From positions 1,178,001 through 1,242,000 of the forward strand of contig NZ_JAUFQG010000004.1 of NCBI RefSeq assembly GCF_030409605.1: a stretch of 64,000 bases of DNA, written 5' to 3'. The notes under the pieces were generated by a model. It did not search any database. It was not told the DNA's origin and worked only from the letters and a program-made list of their open reading frames with translations. Origin of the DNA: Simiduia curdlanivorans (lineage in GTDB: Bacteria > Pseudomonadota > Gammaproteobacteria > Pseudomonadales > Cellvibrionaceae). Below are positions 34,564 through 43,657 of the stretch, piece after piece. How positions within the stretch are numbered: the first letter of the stretch is position 1; every line of letters begins with the position of its first letter. Made by a program: the position numbers and the translations under genes.

Positions 34564-35355
34564 ATGATGAATTCCAAAACCAATAACATTGTGATGAATG
34601 CCGATCTAGATACCATGGGCCAGGCGGCTGGCTCTATTGAGGCTGAACGGCTGCACCGCAAGCGTCAGCTGGTGGCGGCTTTTCGGTTGTTTGGTAAATT
34701 TGGCTTTGACGAGGGCGTGGCGGGCCATATCACCGTGCGCGACCCAGAAAAAACCGACCACTTCTGGGTTAACCCCATGGGCGTCTCCTTCAAGCAGATC
34801 ACCCTATCGCAGTTGCTGTTAGTCAGCCACGAAGGCGAAGTAGTTGAAGGCAATGGTTTTCTCAACGGTGCCGCGTTTACCATTCACTCCCATGTTCATG
34901 GCGCGCGACCAGACGTAGTTGCCGCTGCACATGCGCACTCTGTGCACGGCAAAGCCTGGTCTTCTTTGGGGCGGCTACTCGACCCAATCACACAGGATGC
35001 CTGCGCCTTTTATGAAGACCACGCGCTCTATGATGATTTTGGCGGTGTGGCTTTGGAAATGGAGGAGGGCGAGCGCATAGCGAAGGCTCTGGGTGATAAA
35101 AAGGCTGCCATCTTGCAAAATCATGGCTTAATTACCGTGGGCCAAACCGTTGAGGCGGCGGCTTGGTGGTACATCACCATGGAGCGCAGCTGCCAAGCTC
35201 AGCTGCTCGCAGAAGCCGCCGGTAAGCCTAAGTTGATTGCGCCTAAGGTAGCCAAGAAAACCTGGGAGACGGTGGGCTCGCCCATTGCTGGGCAATTCCA
35301 GTTTTCGCCCTTGTTTAACGTGATTAGCGCCGAGCAACCAGACATGTTTGATTAA
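34564..35355 (+). CDS. Class II aldolase/adducin family protein
   Basis: The 263-residue product has the class II aldolase fold: VAGHITVRDPE near the N-terminus, the metal-binding region HSHVH...AAAHAHSVHGKAW, and QNHGLITVGQTVEAAAWWY near the C-terminus. Members are Zn-dependent aldolases or epimerases for sugar phosphates, or decarboxylase-like homologues. The substrate is unknown. The divergent promoter shared with a PL7 lyase and two operator-like motifs suggest an accessory role in alginate or uronate metabolism. AGGGG lies just before ATG 34564; ATG 34567 is an equally good start. Confidence 0.85.
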   Translation: MMNSKTNNIVMNADLDTMGQAAGSIEAERLHRKRQLVAAFRLFGKFGFDEGVAGHITVRDPEKTDHFWVNPMGVSFKQITLSQLLLVSHEGEVVEGNGFLNGAAFTIHSHVHGARPDVVAAAHAHSVHGKAWSSLGRLLDPITQDACAFYEDHALYDDFGGVALEMEEGERIAKALGDKKAAILQNHGLITVGQTVEAAAWWYITMERSCQAQLLAEAAGKPKLIAPKVAKKTWETVGSPIAGQFQFSPLFNVISAEQPDMFD

Positions 35356-35366
35356 AGTTTCTAGGA

Positions 35367-35408
35367 GCCGGCCATCTAGTTGCTAGACCAAGCTGCTAGA
35401 TGGCCGGC
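35367..35408. terminator. Bidirectional hairpin between convergent aldolase and cytochrome genes
   Basis: GCCGGCCATCTAG (35367-35379) and CTAGATGGCCGGC (35396-35408) form a perfect 13-bp stem. There is no strong U-tract on either side. Confidence 0.6.
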
Positions 35409-35433
35409 CTCGAACTATTCCTTAGCCATCTCG

Positions 35434-37719
35434 CTATTTTTTCTGCCTTAAATTGTTAAGTACGCCGGTAACCTCTGGGTGAGGCGGGTAGGTCTTTTGC
35501 CAGGTTTCCAAGAACGCAATGGCCTCCGGTGTTTTATTAATTTTCTCTAAAATAAGCGCATAGGTGTAAGCATACCGAGGGTTATCGGCTTGCAGTTTGG
35601 TAGCTTGTTCTAATTCCGTTTTTGCGCCGGACAAATTCGTCGCACGCACGTAGAGCAGGCCAAGTGAGTAATGCACGTTAGCGTCTGTTGGCTGCACACT
35701 AATAGCCCGTTTTAATAACGCTTCACCTTCGTTGTCGCGGTCTAAACCACGGTACAGATCCGCGAGGTTGAGCAGCGCGGGTAAGTGGTTGGCCGATAGC
35801 TGCAGTGCCTTGTTATAGCTTTTTTCTGCCTGTACGTAATTTCCCTGCGCCATGTAGAACAGGCCGAGGGCTACTTGCGTCTCTGGGAAGTCGGCATTGA
35901 AGTTGGCGCTTGCGAGAAAATCTTTATAGAGGCCTTCGATAAGTTGCGCTTCTCGCGGTGGAATTTCTGCCAAAGGTATATCGGCTAGCTGCCGCGCGAG
36001 TTCGACGCGCACAGACAAAACCGGCTCATCTAACCTAGCGCTCAACAGGGAAAAGCGATAATTTGCAGGCATCGCTTGAATTGAGCGAACGGCCGCGGCG
36101 CGCACCAGCGGGTCGCTATCGGCCAGCAGTGTTTTCAGTTTTTCGATATCGGTGTGCTGAAAAAAACCATCGTGCATTAACACGGCTGTAGCGCGGGCTA
36201 TGTCGGGCTGATGTTTATTCAGCGCAATGGCCATTAAATCGGGCGCCGCTTGCGCATCGCGTTGTTGGATTCTGTGGAAGGTATTGGCGAAGCTGTGGCT
36301 GGTTTGGCTTTTGCCCAAGGGTTTTAACCAAGCATCAATTGCGCTCGCTGCCCATTGATTGTCTCTATCCGTGTGGCATTGGGTGCAGGCATTTGGCGTT
36401 GCCGCCGTTTCGCTAACAGTCGGCCTTGGGATTCGGAAGCTGTGATCGTGACGCACATCTACGCCCATATAAGTTTCGGATGGCATATGACAACTGACAC
36501 ACTGCGCGCCGGCGCTTTGTTTTTCATGATGATGGTGCGCGCTGCTGTCGTAGTAGCTGGGTAAATGGCATTGGCTGCAAACCCCATTGCTGTCGCCTGG
36601 CTTGCCGACTTTTAACGCGAGTGAGTGCGGGTTGTGGCAGTTGCTACAGGTTACGCCCTCGCTGTACATCTTGCTTTGTAAAAAGCTACCGTATACGTAC
36701 ACCTCATCGGATATTTGGCCATCGCTAAAATATTGTGGCGATTCTAATAGATGCAGGCTGTGACTATCGTAAAATGATTTGTTCACATCGGCTTGCTGCA
36801 GCTCTGAGCGGCGCGAGTGGCAGGTGGCGCAAACTTGGTGTTGTTTTTCCGCCGATGGGCCAGTGCGACCTAAGGTCGTGCTAAGGGATTTTTTGGTTTG
36901 TGTTGTGGCTTCGGGCGTTTGCAGCGCCGCAATAGCCGACCACACACCTTTGTTGGCGAGGGAAAGTTTAAATCCAGCATTGCTGGCGGGTGGGTTTGCT
37001 TTGTCGCCACGCTTAGCCCAAGCCAGGTGTTGTGAACCTTGGCCGTGGCAGGCTTCGCAGCCGATATTCACCTCCTGCCAGGTGGTTTTGTAGGTGTTTT
37101 TTTCGGCATCGTAATTTTTTCTAAGGTCGGTTGAGTGGCAGGCGGCACAGCGCGAATTCCAATTAAAATAGCTGCCAGTCCAATGCAATGCGTCTTGGTG
37201 ATCGATAGGGTCTAGCTGGCTGCCGCCATGTTGCAATAATTCATGTTCCGGGTAGAGGTGATACCAGCGCTGCCCGCCTTCGGCCTTCGCTCGGGTATCC
37301 CAAATAATTGACAGTACTTGCTTTCGCCCGTCGGGAAAATCAATGAGATATTGCTGTAACGGCTCGATGCCGAAGGTGTAGGTTATCTCGAACTCCTGTA
37401 GCTTTCCTTCTGCATTGTCGGTCAGGACAAAAAACTTACCCTCGCGTTTATAAAATCGACTGGTAATGCCGTTGTAGATAAATTCGGTATTGTTAAAATC
37501 GCCGAGCACACTTTTATCCGAGGCGGGTTGCATGGCATGCCAGTGATGGCTTTGTTGCCAGTCTTGATATTCGGCCTGGTGACAGCTAGCGCAGGCCTCA
37601 CTACTCACGTAGGTGATTTGGTCGTCTTTTGGCGAGGGATCGAGAGCTTGGCCTGCACTGTGCCAACCAAGTGGCAGGGCGATGATTGCTAAGTAGAGGG
37701 CTCTTAGATTTTTATGCAT
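35434..37719 (-). CDS. Octahaem c-type cytochrome with C-terminal TPR repeats
   Basis: The product (761 aa) has a signal peptide and eight CxxCH haem-binding motifs in its N-terminal ~420 residues: CASCH, CAACH, CEACH, CATCH, CSNCH, CSQCH, CVSCH and CTQCH. The first half resembles cytochrome c554-type multihaem proteins. A HEAT-like segment (~480-570) and tetratricopeptide repeats (~590-750) follow. It should be periplasmic, with haem attached by the cytochrome c maturation system, and the TPR part suggests a scaffold or partner-binding role. The electron acceptor or substrate is unknown. It is convergent with the aldolase and divergent from the small secreted gene at 37833. Confidence 0.85.
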   Translation of the reverse strand: MHKNLRALYLAIIALPLGWHSAGQALDPSPKDDQITYVSSEACASCHQAEYQDWQQSHHWHAMQPASDKSVLGDFNNTEFIYNGITSRFYKREGKFFVLTDNAEGKLQEFEITYTFGIEPLQQYLIDFPDGRKQVLSIIWDTRAKAEGGQRWYHLYPEHELLQHGGSQLDPIDHQDALHWTGSYFNWNSRCAACHSTDLRKNYDAEKNTYKTTWQEVNIGCEACHGQGSQHLAWAKRGDKANPPASNAGFKLSLANKGVWSAIAALQTPEATTQTKKSLSTTLGRTGPSAEKQHQVCATCHSRRSELQQADVNKSFYDSHSLHLLESPQYFSDGQISDEVYVYGSFLQSKMYSEGVTCSNCHNPHSLALKVGKPGDSNGVCSQCHLPSYYDSSAHHHHEKQSAGAQCVSCHMPSETYMGVDVRHDHSFRIPRPTVSETAATPNACTQCHTDRDNQWAASAIDAWLKPLGKSQTSHSFANTFHRIQQRDAQAAPDLMAIALNKHQPDIARATAVLMHDGFFQHTDIEKLKTLLADSDPLVRAAAVRSIQAMPANYRFSLLSARLDEPVLSVRVELARQLADIPLAEIPPREAQLIEGLYKDFLASANFNADFPETQVALGLFYMAQGNYVQAEKSYNKALQLSANHLPALLNLADLYRGLDRDNEGEALLKRAISVQPTDANVHYSLGLLYVRATNLSGAKTELEQATKLQADNPRYAYTYALILEKINKTPEAIAFLETWQKTYPPHPEVTGVLNNLRQKK

Positions 37720-37832
37720 TATGTTCGCTTATTTTTTGCCGATAGGAAGTTAAAGCGGGTACGGAAATAGTATCATCACTAAACCTTGTTATCGATTGAT
37801 TTAATTGTTTTACAAATAGGAAGTTAACTATC

Positions 37833-38183
37833 ATGAATGTACGTAGGGCATTGACACTTTTGTTCATGATTACCATAGCGACGCACGCTGTGTCTCAGGT
37901 GCTTGATCCTGACATTGAGTGCGCAGCCTATTGGCAACTCAAAAGCGTTGGGCTTGCCCAGGAATACAGTATTGCGGCGGCCATAGAATCGGAAAAATAT
38001 CAGCAACAGTATGTGGCTGCAAAGAATACCTTAACCACGCACCATGGCAGCGCCGATTTTACCCGTCAGTTTTACGATAGTGTAAAAGTCATGTTGGCAA
38101 GTGTAGATAATGATCTATCGAATACGGTTGTGCTGGACGAACAATACCAAGAAAGGTGTACGCTAGAAACAGAGGCTCAATGA
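37833..38183 (+). CDS. Small secreted protein of unknown function
   Basis: The product (116 aa) begins with a clear signal peptide (RRALTLLFMITIATHAVSQ) and a mature domain with two cysteines (IECAAYW and ERCTLE) that may form a disulfide. I do not recognise a family. AGGAAG lies ahead of the ATG. The gene is divergent from the octahaem cytochrome and could share its regulation. Its size and pattern (short, Cys-paired, helical, secreted) resemble the protein encoded at 53811-54158, but I see no clear homology. Confidence 0.6.
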   Translation: MNVRRALTLLFMITIATHAVSQVLDPDIECAAYWQLKSVGLAQEYSIAAAIESEKYQQQYVAAKNTLTTHHGSADFTRQFYDSVKVMLASVDNDLSNTVVLDEQYQERCTLETEAQ

Positions 38184-38193
38184 ATGAGCCTCT
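38171..38193 (+). terminator. Hairpin spanning the stop of the small secreted gene
   Basis: AGAGGCTCA (38171-38179) and TGAGCCTCT (38185-38193) form a perfect 9-bp stem that includes the stop codon. The U-tract is weak. Confidence 0.55.
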
Positions 38194-38222
38194 CTAATGT
38201 AGATCTTAAGAAATAGTGAGTA

Positions 38223-39779
38223 TTAGTGCGACGGAGGGGTTAACTGTCGAATAATCGCATCTTGGTCGATGGTAAAACTTGCTGCACTCTGGCGCGGCGG
38301 AAACTTCACATAGGTTTCAAAATGCTTAGCCACGTAGGCCTGTGCTGGAATTAACAGGAAAGCGCGATCTAGGTACCAATCCCAATAGGTGTTCGAGGTG
38401 ATGGTCGCGTTTTCGTACGGGTCTGTGCGCAAGTTAAAGAGAATTGGCATACGGGTTTTGGTAAAGGGTTCAGCCCAAATGTTCAAGGTTCCCACTTCTC
38501 GCTGCTGCTGGAACACAACCTTCCAGTTGTCGAAGCGAAGACCGGTAAGTTCGCCATCGTCAGAAAAATAGAAAAATTCCTTGCGTGGCGCTTTGTCTTC
38601 TTTGCCTGTTAGATAAGGCAGGAAGTTGTAGCCATCGAGCATAACCTTGAACTTCTTGCCATCGGCTTTGTGACCTTTCATCAGCTTGTCTTTGATGTTG
38701 GTCTCGCCAGTGGCTGCTAACAAGGTTGGCAGCCAATCAATATGAGACATAATCTCATTCGATATCGTGCCTGGTTTGATGTGACCGGGCCAGCGAACCA
38801 TTGCCGGTACGCGATAGGCGCCTTCCCAGTTGGTATTTTTTTCTCCGCGGAAAGGTGTAGTGCCGGCATCGGGCCAGGTGTTCATGTGTGGGCCGTTATC
38901 GGTGGAATAAAACACAATGGTTTTGTCTTTCATTCCCGCTTTGTCGATGGCGGCAAGCACTGTGCCGACGTTTTTGTCGTGATCAATCATGACGTCGTGA
39001 TAATTGCTTTGCCATCTACCGGCCTGGCCGACACTTTCAGGCTTGGCATGGGTGCGAAAGTGCATGTGGGTAAAGTTCACCCAAACGAAGAAGGGCTTAT
39101 CGCCTTTGGCTTGCGTTTCAATCCAGTCTGCTGAGCGCTTGGCAATATCGTCATCGATGGTTTCCATGCGCTTTTTAGTCAGTGGCCCGGTATCAATAAT
39201 GCGGCCGTCGGCAAAACTATGAATCACACCGCGCGGGCCAAACTTTTTCTTAAACTCTGGGTCCTTCGGATAGTCCCGTTGCTCGGGTTCTTCCTCGGCA
39301 TTTAAATGGTAAAGATTGCCGTAGAACTCATCAAAGCCATGGTTACTTGGCAGATGTTTATCTTTATCGCCTAAATGATTTTTGCCGAATTGTGCTGTGG
39401 CATAGCCCTGGCCTTTTAGTAGCTCGGCAATAGTGGGGTCCTTCTCATGCATGCCCATTTCCGCACCGGGCATACCGACTTTACTTAACCCTGTTCTATA
39501 GACATTTTGCCCCATGATAAAGGCCGCACGGCCGGCAGTGCAGCTTTGCTCGGCGTAGTAATCGGTAAACATCATGCCCTCTTTGGCGATGCTATCGATA
39601 TTGGGGGTCTTATATCCCATCATGCCGTGGCTATAGGCGCTGACATTACTCTGGCCAATGTCATCACCCCATATCACCACGATGTTGGGTTTATCGGCGG
39701 CAAATGCCGCGCAGCTTACGAGGGTTCCTGCAATTAAGCTGAGCGCTTTAATATGCAGGCGGGATCTACTCTTTCTCAT
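38223..39779 (-). CDS. Secreted sulfatase (arylsulfatase family, type I)
   Basis: The 518-residue product has a signal peptide ending near AFA/A (residues 27-28), metal ligands in the IWGDD segment (D39, D40), and the type I sulfatase signature CTAGR (C80-R84), whose Cys is converted to formylglycine. Later segments (NLYHLNAEEEPEQ, FFVWVNFTHMHFRTH, YSTDNGPHMNTWPDAGTTPFRG) fit the arylsulfatase A/B core. It hydrolyses sulfate esters in the periplasm or outside. A formylglycine-generating enzyme is not in the window, so maturation depends on a gene elsewhere. The HAD lipoprotein and esterase genes follow on the same strand. Confidence 0.9.
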   Translation of the reverse strand: MRKSRSRLHIKALSLIAGTLVSCAAFAADKPNIVVIWGDDIGQSNVSAYSHGMMGYKTPNIDSIAKEGMMFTDYYAEQSCTAGRAAFIMGQNVYRTGLSKVGMPGAEMGMHEKDPTIAELLKGQGYATAQFGKNHLGDKDKHLPSNHGFDEFYGNLYHLNAEEEPEQRDYPKDPEFKKKFGPRGVIHSFADGRIIDTGPLTKKRMETIDDDIAKRSADWIETQAKGDKPFFVWVNFTHMHFRTHAKPESVGQAGRWQSNYHDVMIDHDKNVGTVLAAIDKAGMKDKTIVFYSTDNGPHMNTWPDAGTTPFRGEKNTNWEGAYRVPAMVRWPGHIKPGTISNEIMSHIDWLPTLLAATGETNIKDKLMKGHKADGKKFKVMLDGYNFLPYLTGKEDKAPRKEFFYFSDDGELTGLRFDNWKVVFQQQREVGTLNIWAEPFTKTRMPILFNLRTDPYENATITSNTYWDWYLDRAFLLIPAQAYVAKHFETYVKFPPRQSAASFTIDQDAIIRQLTPPSH

Positions 39780-39875
39780 GCTGATGTTCCTTATTTAGCT
39801 TGGTACTGGTAGTCCGCCGAGGCGGGATGAAAACGTTGCGCATTTCGATAGTGATGAAGGCATATGACAATTTTG

Positions 39876-40925
39876 TTACTGGTTTTGGTCATTGGGATAA
39901 ATTTTTCGCCAGTCCTTTTTCATGTCGACTACCAGCCAGTTTTTTTCAGCGGCTTGAGTTAACCCTTGTTTGAGTTGACCGATAGGCGAGTCTTGATCGT
40001 AGGCCCATTCACGCTCTGCATCAGTATGGTGAATGTAGGCACTCAAATGGGGCAGACTGTTGGCGTCTGTCCATTGCAGCATTTGTAAATCACCGTCGGA
40101 ATTACCGAAGGCAAGTATGGGGCGCTTGCCAATGTGTTGATGAATGGCGATGGGTTTTCCAGCCTTGTCATTGATAAAGTTAAGCTTGGGCCTGCGTAAA
40201 ATAACTGGGTTGCCATTGCGGTATTCGTATTCCAATTTAACGCTTGAACCAATCACATTTTCTGGCGCAACGCCATACACCTGTTCGGCCCAGGGGCGCA
40301 TAAAATCGACGCCGCCACCGGAAACGATATAAACCTTAAAGTCCTTTTCCCGTAATAAGCTCATCAGTTCGAGCATGGGTTGGAACACCATGTCGGTATA
40401 AGCTTTGCCAGTGCTTGGATGCTTGGCGGTTTTTATCCACTGTGTGACAACGGCTGCATACTCTTCGCTGGTAGCGGAATCGTTGCCGGTATGGCTAGCC
40501 ATAACCAGTTCTATTAAACCCTTCTCACCACTGGCCGCTAACGCTTTCATGTCATTTTCAAGCACAGCTTTGTAGGGTTGTTGTTCGAGCCATTGAGCTT
40601 TCAGTTCTGGCGATGACTCGGCGAGTGCGCGCACCCGATCCATAGCAAAAAGTAGTTGAAAGTATGCCGGTTGCTCAGACCACAAGGTGCCATCGTTGTC
40701 GAAGACGGCAATGCGATCTTTTGGTGCAACATAGAGCTTGTTGTTTGTATTGCTGACGTCGGTAATGAATTGAAATAATCTTTGACTGTTCTCGTTGTCA
40801 TGCCAAGAGGGGAGGCTGCTGGCAATTGATGTCTGATCTTTGCAGGCTAATAAGCCTAACAGTAAGGTGGATATTATGAAGGCAAGCAGCAAGCGCGGGT
40901 TCGAGTTATAGGTGAAAGGTTTCAC
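39876..40925 (-). CDS. HAD-superfamily phosphatase-like lipoprotein
   Basis: The product (349 aa) is a lipoprotein candidate (GLLAC, Cys28). It has a HAD-type catalytic motif FDNDGTLW (nucleophile D76, general acid D78), motif II at VYIVSGGGVDFM and motif IV at FGNSDGDLQML. Such periplasmic HADs are phosphatases of unknown substrate; a related set of proteins is often linked to sulfatases in marine bacteria. The gene lies 96 bp upstream of the sulfatase on the same strand, so the two may be co-transcribed. Confidence 0.82.
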   Translation of the reverse strand: MKPFTYNSNPRLLLAFIISTLLLGLLACKDQTSIASSLPSWHDNENSQRLFQFITDVSNTNNKLYVAPKDRIAVFDNDGTLWSEQPAYFQLLFAMDRVRALAESSPELKAQWLEQQPYKAVLENDMKALAASGEKGLIELVMASHTGNDSATSEEYAAVVTQWIKTAKHPSTGKAYTDMVFQPMLELMSLLREKDFKVYIVSGGGVDFMRPWAEQVYGVAPENVIGSSVKLEYEYRNGNPVILRRPKLNFINDKAGKPIAIHQHIGKRPILAFGNSDGDLQMLQWTDANSLPHLSAYIHHTDAEREWAYDQDSPIGQLKQGLTQAAEKNWLVVDMKKDWRKIYPNDQNQ

Positions 40926-41101
40926 ATGACCATCCTTTGCAGTGAGTTTTTACCAACCTAAAACACTAGCAGCGAATAGACATATCAGCAAAATTTCTGT
41001 TAGAAAAAATAATTCTTTCGCGTGGGCTAAGCATAGCGAGTATGGAAAGAGATAGTGCTTGCGGGCAAAGATTGGCGCATTAAGTCAAGTAACTTGTATC
41101 T

Positions 41102-41998
41102 TTATTTAGTTTGGATTGACTTTATAAATTGAATGGCGTCTAAAACCACGGGATTTTCGCGCCTCAGGGGAATTGAAAAGCTTGCGATAATATCCGCGTG
41201 GCCAACACCCTGATAAATGCGCTTATTGACGACGCTGTTTGCGGCTTCTAGCCGTTTATATAGACCTTCAATATTGACTGGTTTCACCCTTGTGTCGGCG
41301 GCGCCGTAGAGCAACAGGCTGGGTGGTTCGGAGCCGTCTACATAGGTAATGGGCTGCGACTCGCGCTCGGTGAGAGGCGGGCCGAACAGTTCGGGCATGT
41401 AAGCCTCGTCAAAGGGTAAGAAATTGTACGGGCCGGCTAGGCCAATAAAGCCGCTTACGTCTGCGTAGGTTTCCGTGCTCAGGTAAGCCTGATTCATCGC
41501 CAGCATGGCCGCCAAATGTGCGCCGGCTGAGTGGCCCATTAGAAATATTTGTTTCGGGTTGCCGCCGTATTGATCAATGTGTTGGTGTGTCCACTCGACC
41601 GCGTTTCTGGCGTCATCAATAATGCTAGGAAAGCGCACCTTGGGAAATAGTCGATAATCTGCAATAACCACAACGATGCCGTGCAGGGTTAAGGTTTGTG
41701 CCACAAACGCATAGTTTGCCTTTGGCAGCGTCTCGCAGGCACCCCAACAACCGCCGTAGAAAAATACCACAACGGGTAAGTTGCCGGCGCTGAGACTATT
41801 GAGGGGCGTGTAAATATCTAGCCGTTGTTCCGCTTCCGAGCCGTAGGCGATGGCGGTGTAGCGCTGCATGTCTTGAGCGAGAGCCATTTGATTAACAATA
41901 AATAATTTAGCCTGAGTTGATGTTGCAATACCGATCATCACCAATAGGAGTGCTGCAGTTAAAGCCAATAGAAATTTTCCGAGATGCTGACGTCGCAT
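41102..41998 (-). CDS. Secreted alpha/beta hydrolase (esterase, BD-FAE/carboxylesterase-like)
   Basis: The 298-residue protein has an N-terminal hydrophobic segment (residues ~10-24) that acts as a signal or anchor. The alpha/beta-hydrolase core has the oxyanion region FFYGGCWG, nucleophile Ser157 in GHSAG, Asp in GAADTRVKP (~236) and His in GVGHADI (~267). It resembles the BD-FAE/esterase group that removes acyl groups from glycans or small esters. The natural substrate is unknown. It lies upstream of the HAD and sulfatase genes on the same strand, which may indicate a small glycan-modifying group. Confidence 0.82.
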   Translation of the reverse strand: MRRQHLGKFLLALTAALLLVMIGIATSTQAKLFIVNQMALAQDMQRYTAIAYGSEAEQRLDIYTPLNSLSAGNLPVVVFFYGGCWGACETLPKANYAFVAQTLTLHGIVVVIADYRLFPKVRFPSIIDDARNAVEWTHQHIDQYGGNPKQIFLMGHSAGAHLAAMLAMNQAYLSTETYADVSGFIGLAGPYNFLPFDEAYMPELFGPPLTERESQPITYVDGSEPPSLLLYGAADTRVKPVNIEGLYKRLEAANSVVNKRIYQGVGHADIIASFSIPLRRENPVVLDAIQFIKSIQTK

Positions 41999-42558
41999 AG
42001 TTTTATCCTAAGTTATAGATGTTGCGCCTACTATATAGAGCTTATCTGTTACAAAAAGTTGGCGGCTAACGTATTACCTTCTAAGCCTAAAGACTTAATT
42101 TGGTGCTTGATCGGCAAGGACTGAAAGTATGCTGCCCTAGGGCTTTAAGGCTGGTGTCGGGGCCGGGCTACATAGCCGATTTGAGCAAAGACATCTATCT
42201 TTGCCTATCGGCTAGCTCTCGATCTGATACCGTAAATCCCCTTGCGGACATTACCGTATATACCTTGCTGGCGCACGTAAAGCCTGTTGCCTAGACTACT
42301 TGATTAATCTAGGGTATTGGACTAGAGAGCAATTTAGATGTTAGAAAATTGTGCGACCTAAGTCGTCGCAATGGCTTTCAAGCGCTGACTAAAATAGAGT
42401 TGACCTATCGCCTGAAGCCGTTGGCGAACATTTTAGATTGTTGCGATGCTTGTTCTGCAATTTTATATTTTTTAGAGCCTGTTGCTTATGGCTGCGTTAG
42501 CAACACTTGCTGGCCCGCAGCGAACAGAAAGTAAATGACATTATAGGGAGAAAAGGGT
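41999..42558. other. Intergenic region without a supported gene
   Basis: Two short open frames (42100-42294 and 42349-42534) lack good ribosome binding sites and recognisable sequence. The divergent promoters of the esterase and the DUF3313 gene should lie here. I see no repeat or RNA gene. Confidence 0.45.
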
Positions 42559-43263
42559 ATGGGTAAAGTAATTGCTATTGTGGCGAATCGGCTCAAACCG
42601 GTTTTCTGTGCTCTATTGTTGGTTTCTATGCTCGCGCCGATTGCGCAGGCAGAGAGTGAGCTGCCGGAGGTGAGTAGTGATGGCTTACACCTACTAAAAA
42701 CGAGTAAGGTGCGCGTTGCCTATGTTAAACCCGGTGTTGATCTCACCCACTACAGCAAGGTGAAGCTGCTCGACTGCTATGTTGATTTTAAGAAAAATTG
42801 GCAGAAAGAGTACAACCTCGATGAGGTGGGTTTAAGTGGCCAGGTAAAAGATAAAGATGCCGAAAAGATAAAGGATAAATTGGCCGCTGAATTTCGTACC
42901 GTGTTTACCGAGTCGCTCACAAAGGCGGGCTATCCGGTAGTAGAGGATATTGGTTCAGGTGTATTACTACTTCGGCCTGCGCTACTTAACGTTGACGTAA
43001 GTGCTCCGGATATTTTGACCGCTGGGCCATCGCGTACCTTGGTGAAATCTGCGGGTGATATGACCTTGTTTTTAGAGTTATATGACGCATCAACCAGCAC
43101 GTTACTGGCTCGTATTATCGATCCACGGGCGGATAATCAAGCCTACGCGAAACTGGCCTCCGGGGTGACGAATAAGGCTGCCGCGGATCGAATTTTGCGT
43201 ACCTGGGCAAATCTGTTGGCGGAAAATCTTGCCGATGTGCGCGAAAAAGCCGTTGCAAAGTAG
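42559..43263 (+). CDS. DUF3313-family secreted protein
   Basis: The product (234 aa) has a signal peptide (KPVFCALLLVSMLAPIAQA) and a mature domain with VAYVKPGVDLTHYSKVKLLDCYVDF, the typical DUF3313 start, then FLELYDASTSTLLARIIDPRAD. The family is found in periplasmic or lipoprotein form in many Gammaproteobacteria; its function is unknown. AGGGAGAAAAG lies ahead of the ATG. A hairpin at 43286 ends it, so it is probably a single-gene unit. Confidence 0.78.
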   Translation: MGKVIAIVANRLKPVFCALLLVSMLAPIAQAESELPEVSSDGLHLLKTSKVRVAYVKPGVDLTHYSKVKLLDCYVDFKKNWQKEYNLDEVGLSGQVKDKDAEKIKDKLAAEFRTVFTESLTKAGYPVVEDIGSGVLLLRPALLNVDVSAPDILTAGPSRTLVKSAGDMTLFLELYDASTSTLLARIIDPRADNQAYAKLASGVTNKAAADRILRTWANLLAENLADVREKAVAK

Positions 43264-43285
43264 CGTGACTGCGCCGGTTTTAACC

Positions 43286-43311
43286 CAGCGCCTTGCTGTT
43301 AAAAGGCGCTG
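43286..43311 (+). terminator. Hairpin after DUF3313 gene
   Basis: CAGCGCCTT (43286-43294) and AAGGCGCTG (43303-43311) form a perfect 9-bp stem. No strong U-tract follows. Confidence 0.5.
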
Positions 43312-43657
43312 ATTGCTGGCTAATCAGACCAGGTCCAATTTGCAAGACGGCTGGCTAGCCGATGATCATCACGCGCCCTTCTATTGCGTATTTTTTCTTC
43401 GTATTTCGCCCATTGCCATTGGTTCAGCGGATGCCGAATCGTTGCCCTTCTTTTTCAATTGAGTCACGTTAAGCAAAAGGCCTTACTTGCTTTCCGCATT
43501 CAGCATGCTTAGGTAATACAAGCGGTTTTCCTATGTGGACTCTATTTTGCATTCTACTTGTTGAGCGCTAGAACACCCTCGAATTGTCACATTCGTGCGC
43601 TAGGATTGGGCGTATTGTTCTCGATCTGTGCGCTTTAAGTGAGCAGGAGCAGACGAA
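43312..43657. other. Intergenic region without a supported gene
   Basis: I see no gene, operator or strong repeat here. It should hold the promoter of the 3-hydroxybutyrate dehydrogenase gene. Confidence 0.4.

Noticed and set aside
41999..42558. Two short frames (42100-42294, 42349-42534) as small genes
   Set aside because: No ribosome binding site, no signal peptide and no recognisable motif.
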